Origin: Pseudomonadota bacterium
GTDB taxonomy: Bacteria; Pseudomonadota; Alphaproteobacteria; Rhizobiales; Rhizobiaceae
Direction: 5' to 3'
NCBI GenBank assembly: GCA_023390055.1
Contig: JAEWDP010000044.1
Coordinates: 1 to 17,925, forward strand
Length of the DNA: 17,925 nt
A program made the position numbers and the translations under genes. The notes below the pieces were generated by a model. It was given only the letters and a program-made list of their open reading frames with translations, made no database searches and had not been told where the DNA came from. This document shows, in pieces, positions 1 to 8,089 of the stretch; position 1 is the first letter of the stretch, and every line of letters begins with the position of its first letter.

Positions 1-2217
1 TTCTTCCAGGAGTGCGAGGAGCAACTTGCCGAACTGGAAAGTGGGCTTTTGAGGCTCAATGATGGAGATCGTGACCCCGAGACAGTCAATGCTGTTTTTC
101 GTGCTGTTCATTCCATCAAGGGGGGGGCTGGGGCTTTCGGGCTGGAAGCGCTGGTTTCTTTTGCACATGTGTTCGAGACCACGCTCGAATGTGTCCGTTC
201 CAATCGCCTTGAGCCGACATCAGACGTCTTGAAGACCATGCTGAAATCGGCCGATGTCTTGTCGGACCTGACCAATGCTGCCCGTGACGGTGGTTATGTC
301 GACGAGGCGCGCAGCAGGGCTCTGATCAACGAGTTGGAAGCGCTTGCAGCCGGTGACGTTCCGGCAGCCGCAAAAGCGCCTGAGCCCGCCCCTGTCGTAC
401 ATGCTCCGTCAGTGGAAAGTGGCGATGACGCAGACTTCAAACCTGTTCCGTTTTCATTCGATGGTTTTGATGACGAACCTGTCGAGCTTCCCAAGCAGGC
501 ATTTGAGATTACATTCAGGCCGCGAAGAGAACTCTACTCGAAGGGCAACGAGGCAGCATTGCTGTTACGCGACCTTGCACGTCTTGGCGAAATGGCGGTC
601 AGTTGCGACACCGATACCGTGCCGCCCCTGGACGAGATGGACCCTGAAGAATCATATCTGAGTTGGTCGCTTTCATTGAAGACTGACAAGTCGCAGGACG
701 ATATCCGCGCCGTATTCGAATTTGCTGAATGGGACTGTGATCTTGAAATCAAGCCCCTTTCTCCAGATCTGGCGGAGGAAGACCAGCCGATGATCCCGGT
801 ACCATTTGATCTTTCGGTACTGGACGACATTTCGGCTGATACGCCTGTGAACCTTGCAGCCACCGCACCCGTAGTCGCGGACGCCGTTGCCGCGGCCGGC
901 ATGGCAACCGGTGTCGCCAAGCTGGTAGAGGCTGCCGCACGTGTGGAAAAGAAGGAGGCGGCAGTCAATACGATGACAGCGGCCGCCCAGACGACGGCGG
1001 CGGTCGCGGCCGGCCAGACGATCCGCGTTGATCTTGATCGTGTTGATCGCCTCATCAATCTTGTCGGCGAACTGGTTATCAACCAGGCGATGCTGTCGCA
1101 GAGCGTAATCGAAAATGACAACAGCGGGACCTCGTCCATCAACATGGGGCTTGAGGAACTGCAGCAACTGACGCGCGAGATCCAGGATTCGGTGATGGCG
1201 ATCCGCGCGCAGCCGGTCAAACCGGTCTTCCAGCGCATGTCGCGAATTGTCCGCGAAGTGGCAGATATGGTCGGCAAGTCAATCCGCCTGATCACCGAGG
1301 GTGAGAATACGGAAGTTGACAAGACGGTCATCGACAAGCTCGCAGAGCCGCTGACCCACATGATCCGAAATGCCGTCGATCATGGTATCGAGACGCCGGA
1401 TAAACGTGAAGCTGCCGGCAAGGATCCGGAAGGGACGATCCGACTGAGTGCCAAGCATCGATCCGGCCGCATCCTGATCGAATTGCGTGATGACGGTGCC
1501 GGTATCAACCGCGAACGGGTCCGTCAGAAGGCAATCGACAACGACCTGATTGCCGCTGACGCAAATCTCACCGATGAGGAGACCGACAACCTCATCTTCA
1601 TGGCGGGCTTTTCGACGGCGGACAAGATCTCGGATATTTCCGGCCGAGGTGTTGGAATGGACGTGGTCAGGCGCTCGATCCAGGCTTTGGGTGGCCGCAT
1701 CTCGATTGCATCGCGTCCAGGCTTTGGTTCGACCTTCACGATGAGCCTGCCGCTGACGCTTGCTGTGCTCGATGGCATGGTTGTCACTGTGGCCGGTCAG
1801 ACACTGGTCGTTCCGTTGACAGCTATCGTGGAGACCTTGCAGCCAGAGGCATCGGCAATTCATTCCTTCGGTGCAAACCAGCGGCTGATTTCCATTCGCG
1901 ATTCGTTCTGCCCGCTCGTGGATATCGGCTGGATCCTCAATTTCCGTCCGACCCAGGCCGATCCCGTGGACGGTGTGGCGCTCCTCGTCGAATCGGAAGG
2001 TGGTGGACAGCGCGCGCTGATGGTGGATGCAATCCAGGGGCAGCGTCAGGTGGTGATCAAGTCTCTCGAAGCCAATTACACACATGTGCCCGGCATTGCG
2101 GCCGCGACCATCCTCGGGGACGGCCGCGTGGCACTTATTCTGGACGTTGATGCTGTCGTTGCCGCGTCGCGCGGCCAGTCACTCAAACCAGAAACGTCAT
2201 TAGCTGCCACGGGTTAA
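1..2217 (+). CDS. cheA: Chemotaxis histidine kinase CheA (5' end cut by the window)
   Basis: CheA is the cytoplasmic kinase that reads chemoreceptor arrays and passes phosphate to CheY and CheB. The reading frame is open from base 1 (FFQECEEQLAEL...), so the true start lies just upstream; by comparison with rhizobial CheA about ten residues are missing. Counting from base 1, the 738 visible residues hold an HPt (P1) domain with the phospho-histidine at residue 37 in HSIKGGAG, a P2-like region near 165-265, an Ala-rich linker, a P3 dimerisation helix (VDRLINLVGELVINQ), a GHKL ATPase with the N box HMIRNAVDHGIE, G1 box DDGAGI and G2 box SGRGVGMDVV, and a C-terminal CheW-like domain. A TTG codon at 49 is not the real start, because conserved P1 sequence continues upstream of it. 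cheW starts 5 bases after the stop. Confidence 0.97.
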   Translation, partial: FFQECEEQLAELESGLLRLNDGDRDPETVNAVFRAVHSIKGGAGAFGLEALVSFAHVFETTLECVRSNRLEPTSDVLKTMLKSADVLSDLTNAARDGGYVDEARSRALINELEALAAGDVPAAAKAPEPAPVVHAPSVESGDDADFKPVPFSFDGFDDEPVELPKQAFEITFRPRRELYSKGNEAALLLRDLARLGEMAVSCDTDTVPPLDEMDPEESYLSWSLSLKTDKSQDDIRAVFEFAEWDCDLEIKPLSPDLAEEDQPMIPVPFDLSVLDDISADTPVNLAATAPVVADAVAAAGMATGVAKLVEAAARVEKKEAAVNTMTAAAQTTAAVAAGQTIRVDLDRVDRLINLVGELVINQAMLSQSVIENDNSGTSSINMGLEELQQLTREIQDSVMAIRAQPVKPVFQRMSRIVREVADMVGKSIRLITEGENTEVDKTVIDKLAEPLTHMIRNAVDHGIETPDKREAAGKDPEGTIRLSAKHRSGRILIELRDDGAGINRERVRQKAIDNDLIAADANLTDEETDNLIFMAGFSTADKISDISGRGVGMDVVRRSIQALGGRISIASRPGFGSTFTMSLPLTLAVLDGMVVTVAGQTLVVPLTAIVETLQPEASAIHSFGANQRLISIRDSFCPLVDIGWILNFRPTQADPVDGVALLVESEGGGQRALMVDAIQGQRQVVIKSLEANYTHVPGIAAATILGDGRVALILDVDAVVAASRGQSLKPETSLAATG

Positions 2218-2221
2218 TTGC

Positions 2222-2689
2222 ATGTCGAATGCCATGAAAAGCACTGTTGCGGGAAGTCGCGAGTTGATCGCCTTTCGTATTGGTGACCAGGAATTCTGCG
2301 TCAACATCATGTCTGTGCGCGAGATCCGGGGCTGGACGAAGGCAACCCCGCTGCCGCACGCGCCAGCCTATGTGCTGGGTGTGATCAATCTTCGCGGTGC
2401 AGTGCTCCCGATTGTCGATCTGTCCGCAAGGCTTGGGATAGGTGAGGCCGAGCCCAGTGCACGTCACGTGATCATTGTGGCGCAGATGCGGGACCGTGTC
2501 GTCGGCATGCTGGTCGAAGCGGTGTCCGATATCCTGACGGTTACGGACGATATCATCCAGCCAGTGCCGGAGGTGTCGTCCCACGTGGAGAAGCAGTATG
2601 CACGCGGGATCTTGTCGATCGACAACCGCATGATCTGCATGATCGAGCTCGATGCTCTGTTTTCCGAGACTGAAAGTGAAGCAGCATGA
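2222..2689 (+). CDS. cheW: Chemotaxis coupling protein CheW
   Basis: This 155-residue protein is a single CheW domain of usual length. CheW links CheA to chemoreceptor tips in the cytoplasmic array. Visible family features are the opening strand ELIAFRIGDQEFCVNI, the receptor/CheA-binding segment VREIRGWTKATPLPHAPAYVLG and the NLRG motif at residues 56-59 followed by VLPIVDL. It starts 5 bases after the cheA stop with no strong ribosome binding site, so it is probably translated by coupling. Its TGA stop overlaps the cheR ATG in an ATGA arrangement. The position matches cheW1 of S. meliloti. Confidence in identity is high. Confidence 0.96.
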   Translation: MSNAMKSTVAGSRELIAFRIGDQEFCVNIMSVREIRGWTKATPLPHAPAYVLGVINLRGAVLPIVDLSARLGIGEAEPSARHVIIVAQMRDRVVGMLVEAVSDILTVTDDIIQPVPEVSSHVEKQYARGILSIDNRMICMIELDALFSETESEAA

Positions 2690-3588
2690 TGGGTGCCGTC
2701 GATATCCGGTTACCGTCGGAGGAAATTATGGCCAGTGGGGAATATCCGCTGACCCGTCGCGATCTGTCCGAAATCGCTGCAATGATCCATTCGGATGCCG
2801 GGATTTATCTGAATGATACCAAGGCATCGCTTGTCTATTCCCGACTGTCGAAGCATATCCGTGCACTTGGATTGAAGGGCTTTCGGGAATATTGCGCGCT
2901 TGTCTCGTCTCCGGAAGGGGCGACGGCCCGTCGCGAGATGCTGTCGCATCTGACAACGAATTTCACGCGGTTCTTCAGAGAAAACCATCATTTCGAGCAT
3001 CTGCGCGACGAAGTCCTGCCGGGCCTGATCGCACGTGCCAAGTCTGGCGGGCGCGTACGGATCTGGTCCGCTGCCTGTTCGGACGGGCAGGAGCCCTATT
3101 CGATCGCCTTGACGGTCCTGCAGCTGTTTCCCAACGCCGCAGACCATGATTTCCGTATCCTTGCGACGGATATCGATCCCAAGATCCTCGCGCTGGCACG
3201 CGCCGGACTTTATGACGAAAATGCGTTGGAGACGATCTCGCCAGCTATCCGCAAGCAGTTTTTTCGTGAGGTCGATGCTGCGGGTCGACGAAAATACCAG
3301 GTCGATGACAGGCTGAAGAAGCTCATCACGTTCAATGAACTTAATCTCCTGGCCCAATGGCCGTTCAGGGGACAGTTTGACGTGATCTTCTGTCGCAATG
3401 TCGTCATCTATTTCGATGAGCCGACGCAGATGACGATCTGGTCACGCTTTGCGACGCTCCTGCCTGACGGCGGTCATCTTTATATCGGCCACTCTGAGCG
3501 CGTGTCCGGTGAAGCCAAGGAGGCTTTCGACAATACAGGGATCACGACCTATCGCTATTCGGCCAGGCGCGCTGGAGGCAGGACATGA
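2686..3588 (+). CDS. cheR: Chemoreceptor glutamate methyltransferase CheR
   Basis: CheR uses S-adenosylmethionine to methylate receptor glutamates during adaptation. The 300-residue product has an N-terminal all-helical CheR_N domain, the conserved TTNFTRFFREN stretch near 90-100, a SAM-binding Rossmann domain with WSAACSDGQEPYS near 127-139, ATDID near 160-164, and CRNVVIYF followed by LYIGHSE. The start is uncertain. The ATG at 2686 overlaps the cheW stop and gives a length close to that of rhizobial CheR, but an in-frame ATG at 2728 sits behind a much better GGAGGAA site and would give 286 residues. The stop overlaps cheB (ATGA). The longer form is given here. Confidence 0.95.
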   Translation: MMGAVDIRLPSEEIMASGEYPLTRRDLSEIAAMIHSDAGIYLNDTKASLVYSRLSKHIRALGLKGFREYCALVSSPEGATARREMLSHLTTNFTRFFRENHHFEHLRDEVLPGLIARAKSGGRVRIWSAACSDGQEPYSIALTVLQLFPNAADHDFRILATDIDPKILALARAGLYDENALETISPAIRKQFFREVDAAGRRKYQVDDRLKKLITFNELNLLAQWPFRGQFDVIFCRNVVIYFDEPTQMTIWSRFATLLPDGGHLYIGHSERVSGEAKEAFDNTGITTYRYSARRAGGRT

Positions 3589-4625
3589 CATCTCCCGTAC
3601 GCGTCCTTGTTGTCGATGATTCACCGACCATGCGTGGCCTGATATCAGCCGTCCTGAATGCTGACCCCGGAGTTGACGTCGTGGGTCAGGCAGGTGATGC
3701 GCTTCAGGCACGCGCCGCCATCAAGCAACTCAATCCTGATGTTGTCACGCTTGATATCGAAATGCCGAATATGAACGGTCTGGAATTTCTGGAAAAGATC
3801 ATGCGGCTGCGGCCCATGCCGGTCATCATGGTCTCCACCCTGACCCATCAGGGGGCAAATGCGACATTGGCGGCCCTGGAAATCGGCGCATTCGATTGCG
3901 TCGGAAAACCTACTCCTGGCGATATCCGTCCGTTCATGGACCTGGTCGAAAAGGTGAAAGCTGCAGGGCGATCGGGCATGCGACGCCAGGCGATGACACC
4001 GTTGCCAGCCGCAGCACCAGCTGTAGACTATCGTGTCGGTCGCAAGCTTGTCGCGCTCGGTTCGTCGACCGGCGGGGTCGAGGCCTTGATCACCGTATTG
4101 CAGAAATTCCCGAAGAATTGCCCGCCGACCGTGATCACGCAGCACATGCCGCCAACGTTCACCAGGAGCTTTGCTGAACGTCTCAACCGGCTGTGTGCAC
4201 CGGTTGTGGAAGAAGCAAGCGATGGTGCCCGGCTGGAGATCGGCAAGATTTATGTGGCGCCTGGTGGTGATCGCCATCTCGAGGTCGTCAATCCGTCTGC
4301 GCCATCGTGCCGGCTTGCGGGTCGTGATCCGGTCAATGGTCATCGACCGTCGGTGGATGTTCTGTTTGATTCCGTTTGTGAACTTGCAGGACGCAATGCC
4401 GTGGGCGTTATCCTGACCGGGATGGGGCGTGACGGCGCCTCGGGTTTGTTGAAAATGCGCAAGGCCGGCGCACGTACGATTGGCCAGAATGAAAAGACAT
4501 GTGTGGTTTACGGTATGCCGCGTGTTGCTCATGAGATTGGAGCAGTGGAACTGCAACTTCCGTTGGGGTCCATCGGTGAGGAAATCCTGAAACTAACTGC
4601 TGCCCGAAAAGAAGGTAACGAATAA
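3585..4625 (+). CDS. cheB: Receptor methylesterase/deamidase CheB
   Basis: CheB removes receptor methyl groups when phosphorylated by CheA. The 346 residues have the standard layout: a receiver domain (VVDDSPTMRG, phospho-acceptor D57 in VTLDIEMPNMNG, K109 in GKPTPGD), a linker near 125-150 and a C-terminal esterase. The catalytic triad is visible as S161 in GSSTGG, H187 in TQHMPP and D283 in TGMGRDGA. All key residues are present, so the enzyme should be active. It overlaps cheR by four bases at its start, and its TAA directly abuts the cheY ATG, consistent with one operon and translational coupling. Confidence 0.97.
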   Translation: MTSPVRVLVVDDSPTMRGLISAVLNADPGVDVVGQAGDALQARAAIKQLNPDVVTLDIEMPNMNGLEFLEKIMRLRPMPVIMVSTLTHQGANATLAALEIGAFDCVGKPTPGDIRPFMDLVEKVKAAGRSGMRRQAMTPLPAAAPAVDYRVGRKLVALGSSTGGVEALITVLQKFPKNCPPTVITQHMPPTFTRSFAERLNRLCAPVVEEASDGARLEIGKIYVAPGGDRHLEVVNPSAPSCRLAGRDPVNGHRPSVDVLFDSVCELAGRNAVGVILTGMGRDGASGLLKMRKAGARTIGQNEKTCVVYGMPRVAHEIGAVELQLPLGSIGEEILKLTAARKEGNE

Positions 4626-5015
4626 ATGTCACTCGCTGAAAAGATAAAAGTTCTGATCGTTGATGATCAGGTGACGAGCCGGCTGCTGCTCAGCGACGCT
4701 CTGACACAGCTGGGCTTCAAGCAAATTACTGCGGCCGGTGACGGCGAGCAGGGCAAGAAGATCATGTACGAGCAACCGCATCACCTGGTCATCTCCGACT
4801 TCAATATGCCCAAGATGGATGGCCTCGGCCTTCTCCAGGCGGTTCGCAGCAATCCGAACACGAAGAAGGCGGCTTTCATCATCCTGACCGCACAGGGGGA
4901 CCGCGCGCTTGTTCAAAAAGCAGCGCAGCTGGGGGCCAACAACGTTCTGGCAAAGCCGTTCACCATTGAAAAGATGAAGGCTGCCATCGAAGCGGTGTTC
5001 GGAGCCCTTAAATGA
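4626..5015 (+). CDS. cheY2: Single-domain chemotaxis response regulator CheY (CheY2 position)
   Basis: This 129-residue protein is a lone receiver domain with the acidic pair D13-D14, phospho-acceptor D58 in VISDFNMPKMDG, T88 in IILTAQGD and K110 in AKPFT. It has no output domain. By position between cheB and cheD it matches S. meliloti CheY2, which binds the flagellar motor and slows it when phosphorylated; CheY1, the phosphate sink, would lie upstream of cheA outside the window. The start directly follows the cheB TAA and is preceded by AAGAAGGTAA as ribosome binding site. The stop overlaps the cheD ATG. Assignment to CheY2 rather than CheY1 is by synteny. Confidence 0.95.
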   Translation: MSLAEKIKVLIVDDQVTSRLLLSDALTQLGFKQITAAGDGEQGKKIMYEQPHHLVISDFNMPKMDGLGLLQAVRSNPNTKKAAFIILTAQGDRALVQKAAQLGANNVLAKPFTIEKMKAAIEAVFGALK

Positions 5016-5566
5016 ATGATATCTCCGCCGCAAAGCGGGTCCATATCATTCAGGGCGAGTACAAGGTCGTGAGAGATCCGGATGTTGTTCTTGCAACAAT
5101 ATTGGGCTCTTGCGTGGCGGCCTGTCTTCGTGATCCGGTGGCCGGTGTCGGGGGGATGAACCATTTCCTTTTGCCCGGCACTGGTGGCGCGTTGATGTCC
5201 GGTGGTGATGCGACACGCTATGGTGTCCACCTGATGGAGCTTTTGATCAATGGCCTGCTGAAGCAGGGTGCAAGGCGCGACAGGCTGGAGGCAAAGATCT
5301 TCGGCGGTGCCAAGACGATTGCCAGTTTCTCGAATGTCGGTGAGCAGAATGCGGAATTTGCAACCCAGTTCCTGAAGGATGAGGGAATACCGATCGTTGG
5401 GGCATCCACGGGTGGCGAACATGGACGCAAGCTCGAATTCTGGCCGTTGAGCGGGCGTGCGCGTCAATATCCGCTCACGGGCGCGGAAACACGAAAGACG
5501 GTTGCACTCGAACAGCGTCCTGTTCGCATGCCAAAACCGATCGAAACAGCCATCGAGTTCTTTTAG
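5012..5566 (+). CDS. cheD: Chemoreceptor glutamine deamidase CheD
   Basis: CheD deamidates receptor glutamines to glutamates and in some bacteria interacts with CheC-type phosphatases. The 184-residue protein shows the family core: the putative nucleophile C34 in ATILGSCVA, H51 in GGMNHFLLPG, and T29 as probable third catalytic residue, followed by the conserved YGVHLMELLINGLLKQGARR and AKIFGGAKT blocks. It overlaps cheY by four bases (ATGA). No cheC is visible, so in this operon CheD probably acts only in receptor adaptation. That last point is inference. Confidence 0.95.
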   Translation: MNDISAAKRVHIIQGEYKVVRDPDVVLATILGSCVAACLRDPVAGVGGMNHFLLPGTGGALMSGGDATRYGVHLMELLINGLLKQGARRDRLEAKIFGGAKTIASFSNVGEQNAEFATQFLKDEGIPIVGASTGGEHGRKLEFWPLSGRARQYPLTGAETRKTVALEQRPVRMPKPIETAIEFF

Positions 5567-5594
5567 GGAAAAATACGTGCATGCGAGGAAACCC

Positions 5595-5984
5595 ATGAAC
5601 GACAGCGCGAGGCCTAAGGAAGCTTCCCTCGAGGAAGCCCTTCCAGATGTATTGATGCGGCTGGTTTCGGAACTCTATGATGTTGCCTATCTGATCGAAC
5701 GTATCGAACCGCAGCTCCTCGAGCTTGGCGGTACACAGATCCTCGAACAACCAGACAGTCTCAAGGTCCTGCAGGGGATAGATCTTGCAGTTCAAAAGGC
5801 GCGGGGCCTGGCGGAATTCATTGATACCATCACGGCCAATATCCCGGACGACTGGGCCGTCGATGTGTCGACAGCTCTCAATCTCGTCAAGCTTGCAGAT
5901 ATGCGAAAGGCGCTGGCCACCGGCATTCGCCATGGGCATAGCCAGCCACTTGGCAAGACGGCCGGTGATTTCGACTTCTTCTGA
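5595..5984 (+). CDS. cheT: Small chemotaxis protein CheT, candidate CheY-P phosphatase
   Basis: The product is a 129-residue, predicted mostly helical, cytoplasmic protein at the position of S. meliloti cheT (formerly orf10) between cheD and fliF. The ATG at 5595 is chosen because GAGGAA lies 4 bases upstream and the conserved-looking protein begins there; in-frame extension upstream overlaps cheD and is low-complexity and basic. Residues 63-67 read D-L-A-V-Q, a D-x-x-x-Q pattern like the catalytic motif of CheZ, set in a helix (LKVLQGIDLAVQKARGLAEFI). The C-terminus ends in the acidic-aromatic GDFDFF, comparable in position to the CheY-binding tail of CheZ. From memory of S. meliloti work, CheT is a signal-termination factor that also contacts CheR. 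Function here is inferred from synteny and motif. Confidence 0.85.
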   Translation: MNDSARPKEASLEEALPDVLMRLVSELYDVAYLIERIEPQLLELGGTQILEQPDSLKVLQGIDLAVQKARGLAEFIDTITANIPDDWAVDVSTALNLVKLADMRKALATGIRHGHSQPLGKTAGDFDFF

Positions 5985-5992
5985 GTGAAAAT

Positions 5993-6008
5993 CAATCCCA
6001 AGGGATTG
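5993..6008. repeat. Inverted repeat in the cheT-fliF gap
   Basis: CAATCCC and GGGATTG form perfect 7-base arms separated by AA, starting 9 bases after the cheT stop and about 130 bases before fliF. As RNA it could fold into a short 6-bp hairpin, but no U tract follows, so it does not look like a rho-independent terminator. It could be an operator or a weak processing or attenuation site. The rest of the 155-base gap shows no promoter I can defend. Confidence 0.35.
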
Positions 6009-6139
6009 TCTAGCGCGTCGGAACCGATTGCGGTCTGACCTTCGGATACATCGAAAAAACGGAAACGTTCGCACAAGCTTCGTCGCATAGCGTGGTCATG
6101 GGCAATAGCCTGATCTCAATTTTGCGATGTAGGAACAGA

Positions 6140-7819
6140 ATGAATCTGTTGGCTCAATTTCCACAAATATTTAAGAATCTGGCTGGTCTGGGCCAGACAA
6201 AGCTTATTGCCCTTGCAGGTGCCGGCCTTGTTTCCATGGCGATCGTGCTCGCTGCTGCAATTTTTGTTAATCGGCCGGCATATGAGACATTGTATGTGGG
6301 TCTGGAGACGACCGACCTCAATCAGGTCAGCATTGCGCTTGCCGAATCAAGCATAGACTTTGCGGTTGGCTCGGATGGCGCCAGCATCGAGGTCCCCGTG
6401 GGAATGTCGGGCAAGGCGCGCCTTCTTCTGGCAGAACGCGGCCTGCCAAACAGTGCCAATGCGGGCTACGAGCTGTTTGACAATGTCGGCTCGCTTGGTC
6501 TGACGTCGTTCATGCAGGAAGTAACGAGGGTCAGGGCGCTGGAAGGCGAAATCGGCCGATCGATCCAGCAGATAGACGGGGTTGCCGCAGCGCGCGTTCA
6601 TATCGTGATGCCGGATGTCGGAAACTTCCGTCGCGGTGAGCAAAAACCGACGGCATCGGTGATGATAAGAGCGAGTACGTCGACCGGCCGAAAGTCGGCA
6701 TCATCGATCAGGCACCTCGTCGCATCGGCCGTTCCGGGCCTTGATGTCGATGACGTGACAATTCTCGATTCGACGGGACAACTGCTGGCGTCCGGTGATG
6801 AATACGGCAACAGCGCGCTCACACGATCGCTCACCATCGTTCAGTCGTTCCAGCAGGAACTGGAGATGAACATCGACAAGGCGCTCGCTCCCTTCCTGGG
6901 CATGGACAATTTCCGCTCCAGCGTCACGGCGAACCTCAACACAGACAGTCAGCAGATCCAGGAAACGATCTATGATCCTGAATCGCGTGTCGAGCGCTCT
7001 GTCCGCATCACAAAGGAAGAACAGCGCTCGCAGCAGACACAGGATGATTCGGCGACCACGGTGGAGCAGAACGTACCCCAGGCTGCCCCGGAGGCCGGTG
7101 CTGCCGGCGGCCCCCGTTCGTCTGATCAATCTGACAAGAAGGAAGAGCAGACCAACTACGAGATCAACAGCAAGACTGTCGCGACGGTACGTAACGGCTA
7201 CGAGATTGAGAAACTGTCTGTGGCCGTGGTGGTCAACAAGGGACGTATCGAGCAGATGGTTGGTGCGCCTGTCGATCAGGCGAAAATCGATGCGTATCTT
7301 GCTGAAATGCAAAAGATCGTCACGACCGCAGCCGGCATCAATCCGGATCGTGGGGATGTCGTGACACTGACCGCGATGGACTTCCTTGAATCACAACTCC
7401 TGGAGGAAGCGCCGACTGGTCCGGGCATTGGCGAGATCTTGAGCCGCAACCTTGGTGGTATCATCAATTCGCTCGCCTTTGTCGCCGTCGCCTTCCTTGT
7501 GATCTGGCTTGGGATCCGCCCCTTGGTACGCACTGTTGGCGGTCAAACGGCATCGACGACGGACCTTGTGTCGGATAGTGCTGGCCTCGAACTTCCGGAC
7601 TTTTCGCCGGCCGCAGCGGGTGGTTCGCTCATGGATGGCTTTGGCTCGGACTTCGGCTTTGACAGCACGGACGACCTGCTCGGCCTTGATGATGATGACG
7701 GTGGCTTCAACCGCCGCATCAAGGAAGGCCCGGAACGGCGCCTGACCCGCATGGTGGAGATCAGCGAAGAGCGCGCCGCAAAGATATTGCGCAAGTGGGC
7801 CATCGATCAGGCGGCCTGA
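6140..7819 (+). CDS. fliF: Flagellar MS-ring protein FliF
   Basis: FliF forms the membrane-embedded MS ring, the base on which the flagellar rod, export gate and C-ring assemble. The ATG at 6140 is chosen for the AGGA five bases upstream and because MNLLAQFPQIFKNL is a typical FliF opening; the frame is open upstream to 6092 but that extension lacks support. The 559 residues show a first membrane helix near 22-44, the periplasmic YscJ/FliF repeats (ETLYVGLETTDLNQV..., GVAAARVHIVMPD), a hydrophilic Gln/Ala-rich variable segment near 290-330, a second membrane helix near 440-462 (NSLAFVAVAFLVIWLGI) and a C-terminal cytoplasmic FliG-binding tail (RMVEISEERAAKILRKW). Length and architecture are complete. 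A terminator follows 24 bases after the stop. Confidence 0.97.
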   Translation: MNLLAQFPQIFKNLAGLGQTKLIALAGAGLVSMAIVLAAAIFVNRPAYETLYVGLETTDLNQVSIALAESSIDFAVGSDGASIEVPVGMSGKARLLLAERGLPNSANAGYELFDNVGSLGLTSFMQEVTRVRALEGEIGRSIQQIDGVAAARVHIVMPDVGNFRRGEQKPTASVMIRASTSTGRKSASSIRHLVASAVPGLDVDDVTILDSTGQLLASGDEYGNSALTRSLTIVQSFQQELEMNIDKALAPFLGMDNFRSSVTANLNTDSQQIQETIYDPESRVERSVRITKEEQRSQQTQDDSATTVEQNVPQAAPEAGAAGGPRSSDQSDKKEEQTNYEINSKTVATVRNGYEIEKLSVAVVVNKGRIEQMVGAPVDQAKIDAYLAEMQKIVTTAAGINPDRGDVVTLTAMDFLESQLLEEAPTGPGIGEILSRNLGGIINSLAFVAVAFLVIWLGIRPLVRTVGGQTASTTDLVSDSAGLELPDFSPAAAGGSLMDGFGSDFGFDSTDDLLGLDDDDGGFNRRIKEGPERRLTRMVEISEERAAKILRKWAIDQAA

Positions 7820-7842
7820 GGTTCACGCAAAAGTGACATTAG

Positions 7843-7877
7843 GGGTCGGCCGATGGCCGACCCGTTCTTGTCTTTAG
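7843..7877 (+). terminator. Rho-independent terminator behind fliF
   Basis: GGGTCGGCC (7843-7851), a three-base GAT loop and GGCCGACCC (7855-7863) make a perfect 9-bp GC-rich stem, followed by the T-rich run GTTCTTGTCTTT. It begins 24 bases after the fliF stop. It separates the che-fliF transcript from visN-visR, which agrees with visNR being its own unit in S. meliloti. Confidence 0.88.
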
Positions 7878-8010
7878 TCTTCATGACTTGGCAGGGATCA
7901 ACGCCTGCCTGCTTGCCTGAGGCGATGCGGAGATCTGTGGGAAACGTCACGGCCCGTAGCAATTGATCGTGTCTTTCCTAGAATGCGTGCGATTCGTCGT
8001 AATCAACCTG

Positions 8011-8086
8011 GGGGCAGGAAACTGGACGATCAAAAGTCATGGATGCTGGGCTGTTTGCCTGCCCTGCCTTTTAAAGGGTAGGGTAG
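8011..8086 (+). promoter_or_regulatory. visN leader: Shine-Dalgarno-sequestering hairpin with possible anti-sequestrator
   Basis: Bases 8059-8070 and 8075-8086 can pair over 12 bp around a UUAA loop, with three G-U pairs (8061/8084, 8066/8079, 8069/8076). The 3' arm contains the only Shine-Dalgarno-like sequence of visN (GGGTAGGG, 8076-8083), ending six bases before the ATG at 8090. The G-U pairs make it imperfect as a DNA palindrome but continuous as RNA. Upstream, GGGCAGG at 8012-8018 is exactly complementary to CCTGCCC at 8058-8064, which lies in the 5' arm, so the two pairings exclude each other. This is read by eye; no folding energy was computed and no transcription start is known. Confidence 0.5.
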
Positions 8087-8089
8087 CGA

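Noticed and set aside
6092..6139. Longer FliF with 16 extra residues
   Set aside because: No ribosome binding site is seen for the upstream codon, and the extension does not resemble a FliF N-terminus; ATG 6140 has a good site.
7890..7909. GGCAGG...CCTGCC inverted repeat behind the fliF terminator
   Set aside because: Only 6-bp arms around an 8-base loop with no T tract. It could take part in alternative folds of the visN leader, but this is too weak to call alone.
8059..8086. visN leader hairpin as a transcription terminator
   Set aside because: No U tract follows the 3' arm, and the arm contains the ribosome binding site right before the ATG, which fits translational rather than transcriptional control.
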